Shown: positions 8,529 to 17,274 of the stretch, piece after piece
How positions within the stretch are numbered: the stretch's first letter is position 1
Layout of the letters: the number at the start of each line of letters is the position of its first letter
Assembly (NCBI GenBank): GCA_963709185.1
Contig: CAVPVQ010000008.1
Span: 62,001-126,000, forward strand
Direction: 5' to 3'
DNA length: 64,000 nt
DNA from: Roseiarcus sp963709185
GTDB taxonomy: Bacteria > Pseudomonadota > Alphaproteobacteria > Rhizobiales > Beijerinckiaceae
Position numbers and translations under genes: made by a program
Notes under the pieces: model-generated
The model's database searches: none
The model's input: only the letters and a program-made list of their open reading frames with translations
Told to the model about the DNA's origin: nothing

Positions 8529-10612
8529 TGGAGCGCCCCTCTTTCAGAACAGTGAGGTCTGACGACAAGATTTCCGTGCGCGCTTCGTTGAAACGCCGCG
8601 CCTGGATTGATGACGACAGAGGTAAAACGGGATTCAACGATCGCCGGGCCGCTCAGGGTCTCGCCGATCGGAAGCGAAGCAAAACGGCGGATCGGGACGT
8701 CCAGCCAGCCGGTCAACGCGAAATATGCGGGTCTCGTCCTATGAGGGTCCGCAGGCTCACTCGCGTCCGCAATTTTTAGCTCCGAAGATTGGGAGACCTT
8801 GCAACTGACCTGCGCGCGCCAAGCGATCGCCTCGACCGTAGAGGCGGCATCGCGAAACGCGAAGATTCGTTCGTGCTCTTTGTGAAACGCCTCCCGCAGC
8901 TTCGCGGCGCCATCTTCCGCGCTGAGCTCAAGGGGATCTATCGAGACGTCGATTTCCCACACTTGGTGGGCGTAGCGCGCCTCGGCAAAGAAATCGATCG
9001 TCGTTCGTGATGAAAGGACGCCAGTTCGCTTTACAAACCTCTCCGCCTCGGCGCGCAGTTCGCCGATCTTCGCAGCGACGCCCGAACTATCGAAATTTTG
9101 CGTGTTGGTTACAAACAATCGCCGAAAGCTCCGTCCCACGTCGGAGATGAGCGCGCCGGCGGCGGACAGACCGGCCCCCACTTCTGGTATTATGAGCGTC
9201 GGTGAGCCCATCCGGCGCGCGATCGCGACAGCGTTGAGCCCAGCGGCCCCCCCTCCGCCCACAATGCTGGCCGCAGCGGGGTCAATGCCTTGATTGACTG
9301 TTATATCGGCGATCGCTTGCACCATATTCTCGGTCCAGACATCCATTACGGCGATCGCCGCCTCCTCGGCGGCGAGACCGAGCGGCTTGGCGACTTTCTG
9401 GTTCACCGCGCGACGCGCTGTCGCCGCATCGAGCCTGATTCGCCCGCCGAGAAAGAAATCGGGGTCGATATACCCGAGCGTCAGCGCAGCATCGGTGACC
9501 GTGGCCTCCAACCCTCCAGAGCCATAGCAGGCCGGCCCTGGAACCGCTCCGGCGCTCTGCGGCCCCACGTGGAGAACCCCGCCGTCATCGACCCATGCGA
9601 TGCTGCCGCCTCCCGCGCCGACGCTCTTTACATCGATTGATGGGAAGCCGGTCAGGTCGCTTTGATAGGGGCGGCCCAGCCAGCTCTCGTGCGTAAAGGG
9701 AACGCGTCCCTCGCGCACAAGCGAAACATCGAATGTTGTGCCCCCCGTATCGAACACGATCGCATCGCTCAATCGAGACTCGGCGGCGGAGACATGGGCC
9801 CCCGCGATCGGCGCCATGGACGGCCCGGAGTTGAGCGCCAAAATTGGCGCACGGCGGATCTCGTCGGCGTCCACCATGCTGCCCTGCGAGGTTAGCACGA
9901 GCACCTGTCCGTTGAAGCCCGCCTCGGTCATGGATCGCGTAAGCCCCCCGATATAGCCTTCCATCAGAGGCTTCAGCGACGCATCGATCGAGGAGGCAAT
10001 CGCGCGGCGATACTCGCGCAACGAAGGGCTGAGTTCGTTGGACAACGTTATGGGGATGGCGCCAAGATTTTCGCGAAGGAGCTCTCCAACCCGGCGTTCG
10101 TGGGAGGAATTCACCACCGACCAAAGCAGGCAGACTGCAACGGCCTCGACGCTTTGAGCTTTGAGCTTCTCAACGATCGTTAGCACCGCCTCTTCGTCAA
10201 GCTTTTGCCATTCGGCGCCGGAGGCGACAATCCGCCCGGGAATCTCGAAGGTGAGGGCTCTGGGAATGAAGGCTCTGGGGTAGCGGACGGCGTGATTGAA
10301 GGGCTGCTCGCGGCCTCCCTCTCGAAGGAGAAGGATGTCCGGATGACCTTCCGTGACGAGCAGCGCGGTCTTGGCTACCCGATGCGTCACGATTGCGTTG
10401 ATGGCGTGCGTCGTTCCGTGAATGAACTGATCGCCGCGCCCAAGCAATTCCCTCCTGTCAATGCCAAAAGCCTTCGCCGCCACCGAGAAAGCTCCCAGAA
10501 CGCCTTCGACCGGGTTGCTTGGCACGGTGGGAGACTTGAAAAGATGCAGCTTTCCCTCGTCCTCAATGAGGAGATCTGTGAAGGTGCCTCCGGTGTCGGT
10601 CGCAAAGCGCAT
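8525..10612 (-). CDS. hyuA: Hydantoinase A/oxoprolinase family protein
   Basis: This 695-residue protein begins with the ATP-binding motif DTGGTFTDLL (residues 6-15), has the inner phosphate-binding motif FDTGGTTFDVS near residue 290, and a GGGGAAGLNAVAIARR adenosine-motif region further on, all typical of HyuA (actin/hsp70-like fold). With HyuB it forms a cytoplasmic ATP-dependent hydrolase or carboxylase. It is the first gene of the minus-strand operon hyuA-hyuB-gntR-dehydrogenase-racemase. The 725 bases upstream should hold the operon promoter. The ATG at 10612 sits directly before the conserved N-terminus. Confidence 0.9.
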   Translation of the reverse strand: MRFATDTGGTFTDLLIEDEGKLHLFKSPTVPSNPVEGVLGAFSVAAKAFGIDRRELLGRGDQFIHGTTHAINAIVTHRVAKTALLVTEGHPDILLLREGGREQPFNHAVRYPRAFIPRALTFEIPGRIVASGAEWQKLDEEAVLTIVEKLKAQSVEAVAVCLLWSVVNSSHERRVGELLRENLGAIPITLSNELSPSLREYRRAIASSIDASLKPLMEGYIGGLTRSMTEAGFNGQVLVLTSQGSMVDADEIRRAPILALNSGPSMAPIAGAHVSAAESRLSDAIVFDTGGTTFDVSLVREGRVPFTHESWLGRPYQSDLTGFPSIDVKSVGAGGGSIAWVDDGGVLHVGPQSAGAVPGPACYGSGGLEATVTDAALTLGYIDPDFFLGGRIRLDAATARRAVNQKVAKPLGLAAEEAAIAVMDVWTENMVQAIADITVNQGIDPAAASIVGGGGAAGLNAVAIARRMGSPTLIIPEVGAGLSAAGALISDVGRSFRRLFVTNTQNFDSSGVAAKIGELRAEAERFVKRTGVLSSRTTIDFFAEARYAHQVWEIDVSIDPLELSAEDGAAKLREAFHKEHERIFAFRDAASTVEAIAWRAQVSCKVSQSSELKIADASEPADPHRTRPAYFALTGWLDVPIRRFASLPIGETLSGPAIVESRFTSVVINPGAAFQRSAHGNLVVRPHCSERGALQ

Positions 10613-11337
10613 CGAAACCTCTGTGTTTTCGCAACGGTCTCAGACAACGTCGCCCGCGCATCACCGAACCGGCCCGCCATCTTTTTGCGAGCGACCTTAG
10701 ACTCTTCGCTGGCCATTTCAATCAAAATTACGATCTGCGATCGCATTCTTGAACAGTTTGGCTGTGGCCGCGAAAGCCAGTTCGCCGCAACGACCGCCAT
10801 TGCGCAGTCTCACAGTGGCAAAGAATTCTCTGTCGCTTTTCACCGAAGCGGGACCCTGGGTTGTTTATGTTTCAACTTATTGTTTGGTTTTGAAGATTCA
10901 TCGATTTCACGCCCAATCGATTTGCGTCCGGCGGCTTTCCGCGCGGCGTTGGGCAGGCTCGGGGTGCGTCGCCCCGCCGCCCGTATGCCGTTTCAGGGCC
11001 TAAACCAGCGCCGCCCGGAACGGCGGAGGCGGAACGGCTGACCAGAACGTCGGCGGTGAATGGTCGTAAGACGACGAAGTAAGAAGCGTTGACGAATGCG
11101 TGCTTTCGGCGCGTCCGAATCCTTGGCAAAATCCGTCCAGATGGCCGAGGTCGCCTGTTGGCCGGAACGAGAAGGTCTGCTGCGAAGCGGACGTTCAGCC
11201 GCGGACGCAAGCGGCTCACTGAGGCCTTGCAGTCCCAAAGCTCAGGGTGTCGATCTCCTCTGCGCCTCGTGCGGCGCGCTGGAGGCGAGCGCAGAGTCTC
11301 CTCGATGACTGGCGGCGCCCATGCGAACGTCAGCGCT
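10613..11337. other. Intergenic region upstream of hyuA; no supported gene
   Basis: No reading frame here looks like a protein. The half nearest hyuA (about 10,700-10,925) is clearly more A/T-rich than its surroundings, which is compatible with the hyuA promoter and GntR operator. A direct repeat of atcgattt occurs at 10,900-10,907 and 10,916-10,923 (16-base spacing), a possible binding-site pair. The half nearest the ribose-type ATPase gene is ordinary GC-rich sequence in which I see nothing. Confidence 0.5.
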
Positions 11338-12858
11338 TCAGTACACGGCTGCGAACATGACCGCTTCGGAGGTGGCTTCCTCCGGCGAGAGTTCTTCGAC
11401 GATTCGTCCCTGCCTCGAAACGAGGATGCGGTCCGCGAGGCTGAGGATCTCCGGCAGATAGGAGGATATGACGACGACGGCGAGGCCGTCGTCAGCGAGC
11501 GCGCCGATCAATTGGTGGATTTCCGCGATGGCGCCGACGTCGACGCCGCGCGTCGGCTCGTCGAAAATAACCAGCTTGGGATTTTGAACCAGGGCCTTGG
11601 CGATCACCACTTTCTGCTGATTGCCGCCGGAAAGCTCGATGACCGGCGAGTCCCCGCTTAGCGCCCGGATGTTGAGCTTCTTGGCCCATTGCGCCGCGAG
11701 CGCCTGCGTTTCGCTTCGACTCGCCAGCATCCCGCGAGACTCGCGGCTCGAGATTTGCCCGACATAGATATTCTCCGCGACGGACATCGTCTCGAAAAAC
11801 CCGTCGCCCTTGCGATCCTCGGTGACATAGACGACGCCGTCGCCCACCGCGGCGCGAGGCGTCCGGTAGCGCACGGATCTGTCCCCCAAGCGGATGTCGC
11901 CGCCATGAAAGGCGTCGCGCTTGGCGACGCCGGCGATGATCCTCGCCGTCTCCGTCCGCCCCGAGCCGACCAGGCCAAAGACGCCGGTGATCTGTCCCGC
12001 GAAGATCGAAAACGACGTGTTCCGCACCTGGTTTTGCATCGACAGGTTTTGCACGCTGAGGACTTTGGCGCCGGGCGGTCGCGGCGCGGGCCGCGCGCCG
12101 GCGCGGCCATAGAGTTCGTTGGTGAGCGATCGGCCGACCATGTGACGGATGATCGTCTCGCGCGTGAAAGACTTGGCGTCGTCGGTGACGACATGAACGC
12201 CATCGCGCAAAATCGTGATCCGGTCGGAGATTTCGAGCGCTTCCTCCAAGGCATGGCTGATGAAGATGATCGAGACCTGGTCTTTGCGCAGTCGATCGAT
12301 CAACGCGAAGAGATGATGCTTCTCCTCCGGCGTCAGCGTCGCGGTTGGCTCGTCGAAAATAATGATCTTCGCCTTGAGGCGAACGGCGCGCGCGATCTCG
12401 ACCATCTGCCGTTTGGCGGTGCCGAGCGATTGGACAGTGGCGGTCGGATCGACAGGAAAGTTCAGCGACTGCAGGAACTGCTGCGCGTCGATATAGGTCC
12501 CGCGCAGACGATTGAAGAATTTTTCGTCGCCGAGATAGAGGTTCTGCGCGACCGTCATGCTCGGGACGAGGCTGGTCTCCTGATAGACCATCGCAATGCC
12601 GTGGCGCCGCGCGAGAGAAGGGCTGGCGATCTGGATCGGCTGCCCGTCGAGGCGGATTTCGCCCTGGGTCGGCGCCACCGCGCCGGCGAGAATTTTGACC
12701 AGCGTCGACTTGCCGGCGCCGTTCTCGCCGAGAATGGCGTGCACTTCGCCGCGACGCAGGTCGAAGTCGATGTCTTTCAGCGCGGCGACGCCGCGATAGT
12801 GCTTGCCGACGCCTTTCATCTCCAAAAGCGGCTGCTCCGCTCGGGGCGAGGGGGTCAT
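11338..12858 (-). CDS. Sugar-type ABC transporter ATPase with two ATP domains (RbsA/XylG type)
   Basis: This 506-residue cytoplasmic protein has two ATPase halves. The first has a full Walker A (GENGAGKST, about residues 44-52), a divergent signature (GTAKRQMVEIARAV) and Walker B (IIIFDEPTATLT). The second has the degenerate Walker A usual in RbsA proteins (GSGRTE), a canonical signature (LSGGNQQKV) and Walker B (LVIFDEPTRGVDVG). It powers the importer made from the permease and permease-propeller genes upstream. Its start overlaps the stop of the free propeller gene by 4 bases. It is the last gene of the operon. Confidence 0.93.
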   Translation of the reverse strand: MTPSPRAEQPLLEMKGVGKHYRGVAALKDIDFDLRRGEVHAILGENGAGKSTLVKILAGAVAPTQGEIRLDGQPIQIASPSLARRHGIAMVYQETSLVPSMTVAQNLYLGDEKFFNRLRGTYIDAQQFLQSLNFPVDPTATVQSLGTAKRQMVEIARAVRLKAKIIIFDEPTATLTPEEKHHLFALIDRLRKDQVSIIFISHALEEALEISDRITILRDGVHVVTDDAKSFTRETIIRHMVGRSLTNELYGRAGARPAPRPPGAKVLSVQNLSMQNQVRNTSFSIFAGQITGVFGLVGSGRTETARIIAGVAKRDAFHGGDIRLGDRSVRYRTPRAAVGDGVVYVTEDRKGDGFFETMSVAENIYVGQISSRESRGMLASRSETQALAAQWAKKLNIRALSGDSPVIELSGGNQQKVVIAKALVQNPKLVIFDEPTRGVDVGAIAEIHQLIGALADDGLAVVVISSYLPEILSLADRILVSRQGRIVEELSPEEATSEAVMFAAVY

Positions 12859-13937
12859 GACGTCGCCCCCTTGTCAGCGAAAAAGGCGACAATTCCGTCG
12901 CCCTTGGCGGCGAAATAGACGCCTCCCTTGAAGGCCACGCAGCAGGTGACGCCATGCCGGCGCCCGTTGGCCCGGCTGTGGAAGCTGGCGACAGGACGGT
13001 ACGCGGCGTCGAGACGCGCCACGAGCCCATAGGAGCGGCTCGGCGACCAGGGCTTCAGCACGCCGAGTTGCTTGACGCCGCCCTGTTGGGTCGGCTCGAG
13101 CGGCGATCGGCCGGAGCGCAGGCAGGGCGCAATCCAAAAGTCGGGATCAATCTCTTCGATCATGCGCCGGCGGTAGCGTTTCTCGCTCAGGACGAATTCG
13201 ACGAGCTGACTGCGCGGCGCGAACATGGCGAGCCAGATGGCGCCGTCTGCGCCGCGCGACAGCCGGCTCGGATACGCCGGAAGGCTCTCCAGCACCGGCG
13301 CGCTGCGCCCGGCAGCGCCAGGGGAAACACGCGTCAGCGCGCTGCGCCAGCTTTCCGAAACGACGACCGCGTCGCCTTCGTCGAGGAGGCCGTACGGATA
13401 GGCGAGATCGCCGGCGATTTGGGCGCGTGCGCCGCTCGCAGGGTCGAACCGCCACACTGAGCCGGAGGCGTTCTTCTCCATCAGGTCGCGCTTCCAATCC
13501 GCCGGCCCATGGGCCGCCGAGCCGTTCGCGACGAGCAGCGAGCCGTCCTGCGCCGGCGCCAGCGCTGTGACACATTGAACGCCGGTCTGCGCGCCGATTG
13601 TCTTTCCGTTGTGCCGCCCGCCGACAAAGGCAATTCTGCCATCGACGAGGCCGACCGCCGCGCCGCCGTCCGGCAATCCCGTCAAGGCGCTGATCTCTGC
13701 GTCGAAAGCCGCCGCCGGCGGGTCTTCGGGCTTATCGACGCGCTTGAGCGATCGCCCGGCCGAAACAATCAGACCCTGCGCGGTCGCGGCCAGCGCATCG
13801 GGCGCCGGGGTCTCGCAAACGACGGTCGCGGCGTCGAGGAGATCATTGGGCCGAAACGCGCCATCCATCGGCGGCGTCCTGATCGAGGCCTCGCCGCGGC
13901 CGAACCATCGGTCCAGAGCTTTGGCCAGCGCCTTCAC
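12855..13937 (-). CDS. SMP-30/strictosidine-synthase-like beta-propeller protein
   Basis: This 360-residue protein starts with a GTG at 13,937 that overlaps the stop codon of the fusion permease (GTGA), which fixes the start although the frame is open further upstream. It has the repeats expected of a six-bladed propeller (for example LAYPYGLLDEGDAVVVSES and LPAYPSRLSRGADGAIWLAM), similar to the strictosidine-synthase-like/SMP-30/gluconolactonase superfamily. Members are metal-dependent lactonases or esterases. It has no obvious signal peptide, so is probably cytoplasmic. It resembles the C-terminal domain of the fused permease next to it, suggesting an ancient duplication. Its substrate is unknown; the operon context suggests a lactone or ester of an imported compound. 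Confidence 0.75.
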   Translation of the reverse strand: MKALAKALDRWFGRGEASIRTPPMDGAFRPNDLLDAATVVCETPAPDALAATAQGLIVSAGRSLKRVDKPEDPPAAAFDAEISALTGLPDGGAAVGLVDGRIAFVGGRHNGKTIGAQTGVQCVTALAPAQDGSLLVANGSAAHGPADWKRDLMEKNASGSVWRFDPASGARAQIAGDLAYPYGLLDEGDAVVVSESWRSALTRVSPGAAGRSAPVLESLPAYPSRLSRGADGAIWLAMFAPRSQLVEFVLSEKRYRRRMIEEIDPDFWIAPCLRSGRSPLEPTQQGGVKQLGVLKPWSPSRSYGLVARLDAAYRPVASFHSRANGRRHGVTCCVAFKGGVYFAAKGDGIVAFFADKGATS

Positions 13938-16057
13938 TGGCGCGCTCCCCAGTAGGAAGCCTGGCCCGTCCAGTTCGGATCGGCGCCAGGGACTTTGAGC
14001 CGCCCGATCCGGTTGTTGGTGACGCCGCCGAGAAAGAGATAGCCGCGATGTTCGCGCATCGAGGTAATCGCCGGATGGTTTTCGCCCTTCAGATCCCAGA
14101 GCGTTTCCAAGACGCGGCCGTTGGCGTCGAAATGGACGACGCAGCCGACATTGACGTTCGGGAACAGCCATTCGTCGGACGCCACCCAGCGCGCCATTCG
14201 ACGTCGGAAACCCGGCATGGTCATCGCAAGGTCGTAGCTCGGCGTTCGCGTCCCGGCCAGCGCGACCCAATAGGCGCCGTTTGACCCGCGATTGATGTTG
14301 TCGGGATAGCCGGGAAGGTCGGAGATGACGCTCTCGACCGTTCCGGCCTTGGGGCCGTCGAGCCAGTATCGGCTGACGCGGCAGCCCCAGGTCTCCGCGA
14401 ACAGAACGGACTTGTTGTCGTGAGCGACGCAAACGCCGTTGGCGAAGAGGAGATTGCGCAGGATCGTCCGCGTCGTTCCGGTAGCGGGATCGTAGCGAAT
14501 GATCCGGCCGTTGCCGCGCCCCTCCAGGGCGTCGACCACCCATTCTTCGAAGCCGTAACGGATCGTCGCCTCGCTGAAATAGATCCTGTCGTCGGGGCCA
14601 ATGTCGAGATCGTCGGCAAGGCGCATGCGGGAATCGTCGATGATCGAGAAAGGCGAGCGGTTCGTCTCCGCCGTCAGCTTTTGGACATTGCGCTCTTTGT
14701 CGACGCGATAGAGACCCATGCCGGCGATACAGACATTGAGGCCGCCCTCCCGGTCAAAGGCCAGACCGAGCGGCCGCCCGCCGACATGAGCGTAGACTTC
14801 GCGCTTGCTATAGTCCGGCCCGAAAAAGCGAATGATCTCGCCGTGACGCACGCCGCAATAGAGATGGCCGGCCTCGTCGAGAATGACGTCCTCGGGCCCA
14901 TCAATCTCGTTCAGGCCGATGATCTCGACCTGGCTGAGACGGTCATTGATCGCATAGGGCGAGGAGGAGCCGGCGACGAAACCCGGTGGCGAAGGCAACG
15001 CGAGATAGGCCGGCGATACATAGACCTTGGCGCGCAAACGATGTCGCCACTTGCCCCATCTGACGTCGATGGCGATGGCGAGCACAAGCACCAACCCGAT
15101 CGTCAGCGATGACGCGCCATTTTGAAGTCCAAGCCGGACGAGTCCGTTGGTCAGCAGCGAGACGATGATCGCGCCCATCAGGGCCTTGCCCACCGAGCCG
15201 CGGCCGCCGCCGACGCTGTTGCCGCCAAGAAGCGCGGCCGTCACGACAGCGAGTTCAAGACCGAGCCCGGTGTCGGGTCCGGCGCCGGAAAGCCGCGCGG
15301 CGTAGAGCGTCCCGGCCAGGCTCGTCAGCACGCCGGAGACGACATAGGTCAGGCAGACCATGCTCCGGACCGGGATGCCGGCGTTATAGGCGGCGCGTCG
15401 CGATCCGCCGACCGCCATGATGCGCCAGCCGATGCGCAGCCGTGTCAGGACCACCTGCGCGATGATCGCAACGACCGCGAGAATCAGGACGCTGAAGGGC
15501 GCGCCAAGGATCGATCCAGAGCCGATGAAGTCCCAGGCGTCGGATTCCACATCGCTCGAAGCGATCTCCACCGAATAGATATGCAGCAAGAACTCAACGA
15601 TCGACCGAATGAGAGTCAAGACGACGAGCGTGGTCAGGAAGGCCCGAAGCCTCAGGAAACCGATGAGCACGCCATTGACGAGGCCGACCAGAGCGCCGAC
15701 CGCGATCGTCGCGGCGACCGCCGCCGGGACTGGCCAGTGCCCGACATTGATCAGCGCCAGAGACGTTACATTGGCGAGCGCGAAGATCGAGCCGACGCTG
15801 AGATCAATGCCGCCACCCAGCATGACGATCGTCATGCCGATGACGATCAAGCCAAATTCGCCGATCTGACGCGATGTGTCGGAGAGATTTCCAAGCGTCG
15901 TGAAATTGGGAATTGTTTCAGCGAGAAAAACTGTCAGCGCGATGAGCAGGACGATGGGAATGACATTGTCCATCCATTTCCTGCCGAGCACTTCGCCGAC
16001 GACGTGATCGGGCACATATCGATAACGCAGTCTCGTGGCCCATTCGTCGATCGTCAT
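13934..16057 (-). CDS. RbsC-type ABC permease fused to a strictosidine-synthase-like beta-propeller
   Basis: This is a 707-residue fusion. Residues 1 to about 340 are a sugar-type ABC permease: GGGIDLSVGSIFALAN is the classical RbsC segment, and the later block LGGNSVGGGRGSVGKALMGA is also typical. A basic segment (WGKWRHRLRAK) follows the last membrane helix. About residues 375-707 form a six-bladed propeller with strictosidine-synthase-like motifs (DDLDIGPDDRIYFSEA, ANGVCVAHDNKSVLFAET, LPGYPDNINRGSNGAYWVAL). The basic stretch after the last helix puts the propeller on the cytoplasmic side by the positive-inside rule. No frameshift is needed to join the halves. The arrangement suggests that incoming substrate meets a hydrolase or binding propeller as it leaves the channel (inference). 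Confidence 0.88.
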   Translation of the reverse strand: MTIDEWATRLRYRYVPDHVVGEVLGRKWMDNVIPIVLLIALTVFLAETIPNFTTLGNLSDTSRQIGEFGLIVIGMTIVMLGGGIDLSVGSIFALANVTSLALINVGHWPVPAAVAATIAVGALVGLVNGVLIGFLRLRAFLTTLVVLTLIRSIVEFLLHIYSVEIASSDVESDAWDFIGSGSILGAPFSVLILAVVAIIAQVVLTRLRIGWRIMAVGGSRRAAYNAGIPVRSMVCLTYVVSGVLTSLAGTLYAARLSGAGPDTGLGLELAVVTAALLGGNSVGGGRGSVGKALMGAIIVSLLTNGLVRLGLQNGASSLTIGLVLVLAIAIDVRWGKWRHRLRAKVYVSPAYLALPSPPGFVAGSSSPYAINDRLSQVEIIGLNEIDGPEDVILDEAGHLYCGVRHGEIIRFFGPDYSKREVYAHVGGRPLGLAFDREGGLNVCIAGMGLYRVDKERNVQKLTAETNRSPFSIIDDSRMRLADDLDIGPDDRIYFSEATIRYGFEEWVVDALEGRGNGRIIRYDPATGTTRTILRNLLFANGVCVAHDNKSVLFAETWGCRVSRYWLDGPKAGTVESVISDLPGYPDNINRGSNGAYWVALAGTRTPSYDLAMTMPGFRRRMARWVASDEWLFPNVNVGCVVHFDANGRVLETLWDLKGENHPAITSMREHRGYLFLGGVTNNRIGRLKVPGADPNWTGQASYWGARQ

Positions 16058-16075
16058 GAGGCATTCCCGTTCGAC

Positions 16076-16109
16076 GAAAAAGCGCCGAGCCGTTTCAGCG
16101 GCTCAGCGC
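16076..16109 (-). terminator. Hairpin with T-run between binding-protein and fusion-permease genes
   Basis: On the minus strand, downstream of the binding-protein stop codon, 16,099-16,109 pairs with 16,082-16,092 (11 positions, one mismatch, 6-base loop) and is followed directly by five T's. This has the form of a Rho-independent terminator inside the operon. The likely effect is partial termination, giving more binding protein than permease. A comparable hairpin stands after the binding-protein gene of the other importer at 872-899. Confidence 0.65.
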
Positions 16110-16139
16110 GATTCCATAGTCCCAGTTCGAGCATTCGTC

Positions 16140-17141
16140 CTATTTCTTGAGAGCGGCGGCGCTCCAGCAGAGGCCAGGGCGGAGCGTCGCCTTGGAGATG
16201 ATGAGCTGCGGGCTGTAGATGACCGCCTTGAGCTTGCCGGCCGGCAGTCCGGATTCCAGCACTGTGGAGATCATGTCGTTGAGGTCTCGCCCCTGATCCA
16301 TGACGTGATAGGCGATCTCCTTTTCGAAGACGCCTTTCTCGACGTTGTCGCAGGCCATTTGTTCGCCGCCGCCTGAGGTGACCAAGACGATCGGCTTGCC
16401 GGACTCCTTGATCGCGGCCGCCGCGCCGAGATCCATGACGTCCCAGAATCCGACGACGCCGCAGAGATCGGGGTTCTGTTGGATGACGGTCGAGATAACT
16501 GCCTGCGCCTTGGTCGCATCCCATTCGCCGGCGACATTGGCGACCATCTTGATCTCCGGATGTTTGGCGAAGGCGTTCTCGACGCCCTTCATCATGCCGC
16601 TGTCCGATCCCGAGGTCGGCTGGCCTTGCAAAACGGCCACCTTGCCGCTCGTGCCTGCGCCGCATTTGTCGATGACGCCCTGCGCTTCCCCTTCGCCGAT
16701 GCCGATCCAATCGGCCCCGACATAGACGTCCGAATTGTAGTTCGACCGCATGTTGATCTGGATGACGTGGATGCCCGCGTCCTCGGCCCGCTTGAGCAAC
16801 TTCGCGTAGGATTGGACGTCAGGATTGTGCACGACGAGAACGTCGGGCTTTTCGGCGATGAGCGAGGTGATCGCTTGCGCGCCGGCGTCCGCGCTGAAAT
16901 GCGGATCGCGAATTTCGAGCTTCATGCCGAGACGATCGGCCTGCTGCTTCATGACCGCCGCCCAACCTTCGGTGAGGTCGATGCCCATCGTCACCGGCAC
17001 GAAGGCTATCGTCTTGCCGGCGAAGTCTTTGAAATAGTCGGCGCGCCTTGGGTCATCGATGCCGGCGGCCTGCGCATTGGCGGCGAGACCGGCAAGCGAG
17101 AGGGCAAAGCCGAAGGCCGCCGCGATTTGTCTGATGCACAT
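16140..17141 (-). CDS. Sugar-type ABC transporter substrate-binding protein (RbsB-like)
   Basis: This 333-residue protein begins with a typical signal peptide (basic start, hydrophobic core, cleavage after ANAQA near residue 25) and continues as a type I periplasmic binding protein of the RbsB/LacI fold, with blocks such as DVLVVHNPDVQSYAKLLKRA and the alternating lobe pattern. It would deliver a carbohydrate-like substrate to the two permeases. A ribosome-binding site (GGGAG) stands upstream of the ATG, in a 19-base leader that also occurs, identical, in front of the tannase gene. A remnant of a permease 3' end lies immediately upstream. Confidence 0.9.
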   Translation of the reverse strand: MCIRQIAAAFGFALSLAGLAANAQAAGIDDPRRADYFKDFAGKTIAFVPVTMGIDLTEGWAAVMKQQADRLGMKLEIRDPHFSADAGAQAITSLIAEKPDVLVVHNPDVQSYAKLLKRAEDAGIHVIQINMRSNYNSDVYVGADWIGIGEGEAQGVIDKCGAGTSGKVAVLQGQPTSGSDSGMMKGVENAFAKHPEIKMVANVAGEWDATKAQAVISTVIQQNPDLCGVVGFWDVMDLGAAAAIKESGKPIVLVTSGGGEQMACDNVEKGVFEKEIAYHVMDQGRDLNDMISTVLESGLPAGKLKAVIYSPQLIISKATLRPGLCWSAAALKK

Positions 17142-17157
17142 GTTTCATACTCCCTTT
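17139..17157 (-). repeat. 19-base leader repeat, copy 2 (binding-protein start)
   Basis: This is the second copy of the leader found at 18,886-18,904. It contains GGGAG as ribosome-binding site 9 bases before the ATG of the RbsB-like gene. The exact identity of a non-coding leader at two starts 1.7 kb apart is best explained by duplication or recombination. Confidence 0.85.
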
Positions 17158-17160
17158 TTC

Positions 17161-17274
17161 TCAGTTGACGGCGTTCCAGATGTCGCCTTGTTGCGCGGGC
17201 TGTTCGTCCCGCGGATCGACGATGCTGTCGAGCACGATCGCCATGAGCTGAATCAGCCTCCTGATCGCCGCATG
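17161..17274 (-). pseudogene. Remnant of the 3' end of an RbsC-type permease gene
   Basis: The minus strand between the tannase stop codon and the binding-protein leader encodes 37 residues and a stop in the same frame as the tannase. It matches the C-terminus of the intact permease at 18,912-19,895: both share AIVLDS, PRDEQ and QQGDI, with 18 of 27 residues identical by eye. It has no start and only the last fragment of a permease, so it is a leftover of a permease gene that once directly preceded the binding-protein gene. The divergence from the intact copy argues against a very recent duplication. Confidence 0.8.

Noticed and set aside
13938..14543. Upstream extension of the free propeller frame
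   Set aside because: It overlaps the fused permease-propeller gene in another frame and reads as Arg-rich shadow. The GTG in the GTGA overlap gives a normal-length protein.
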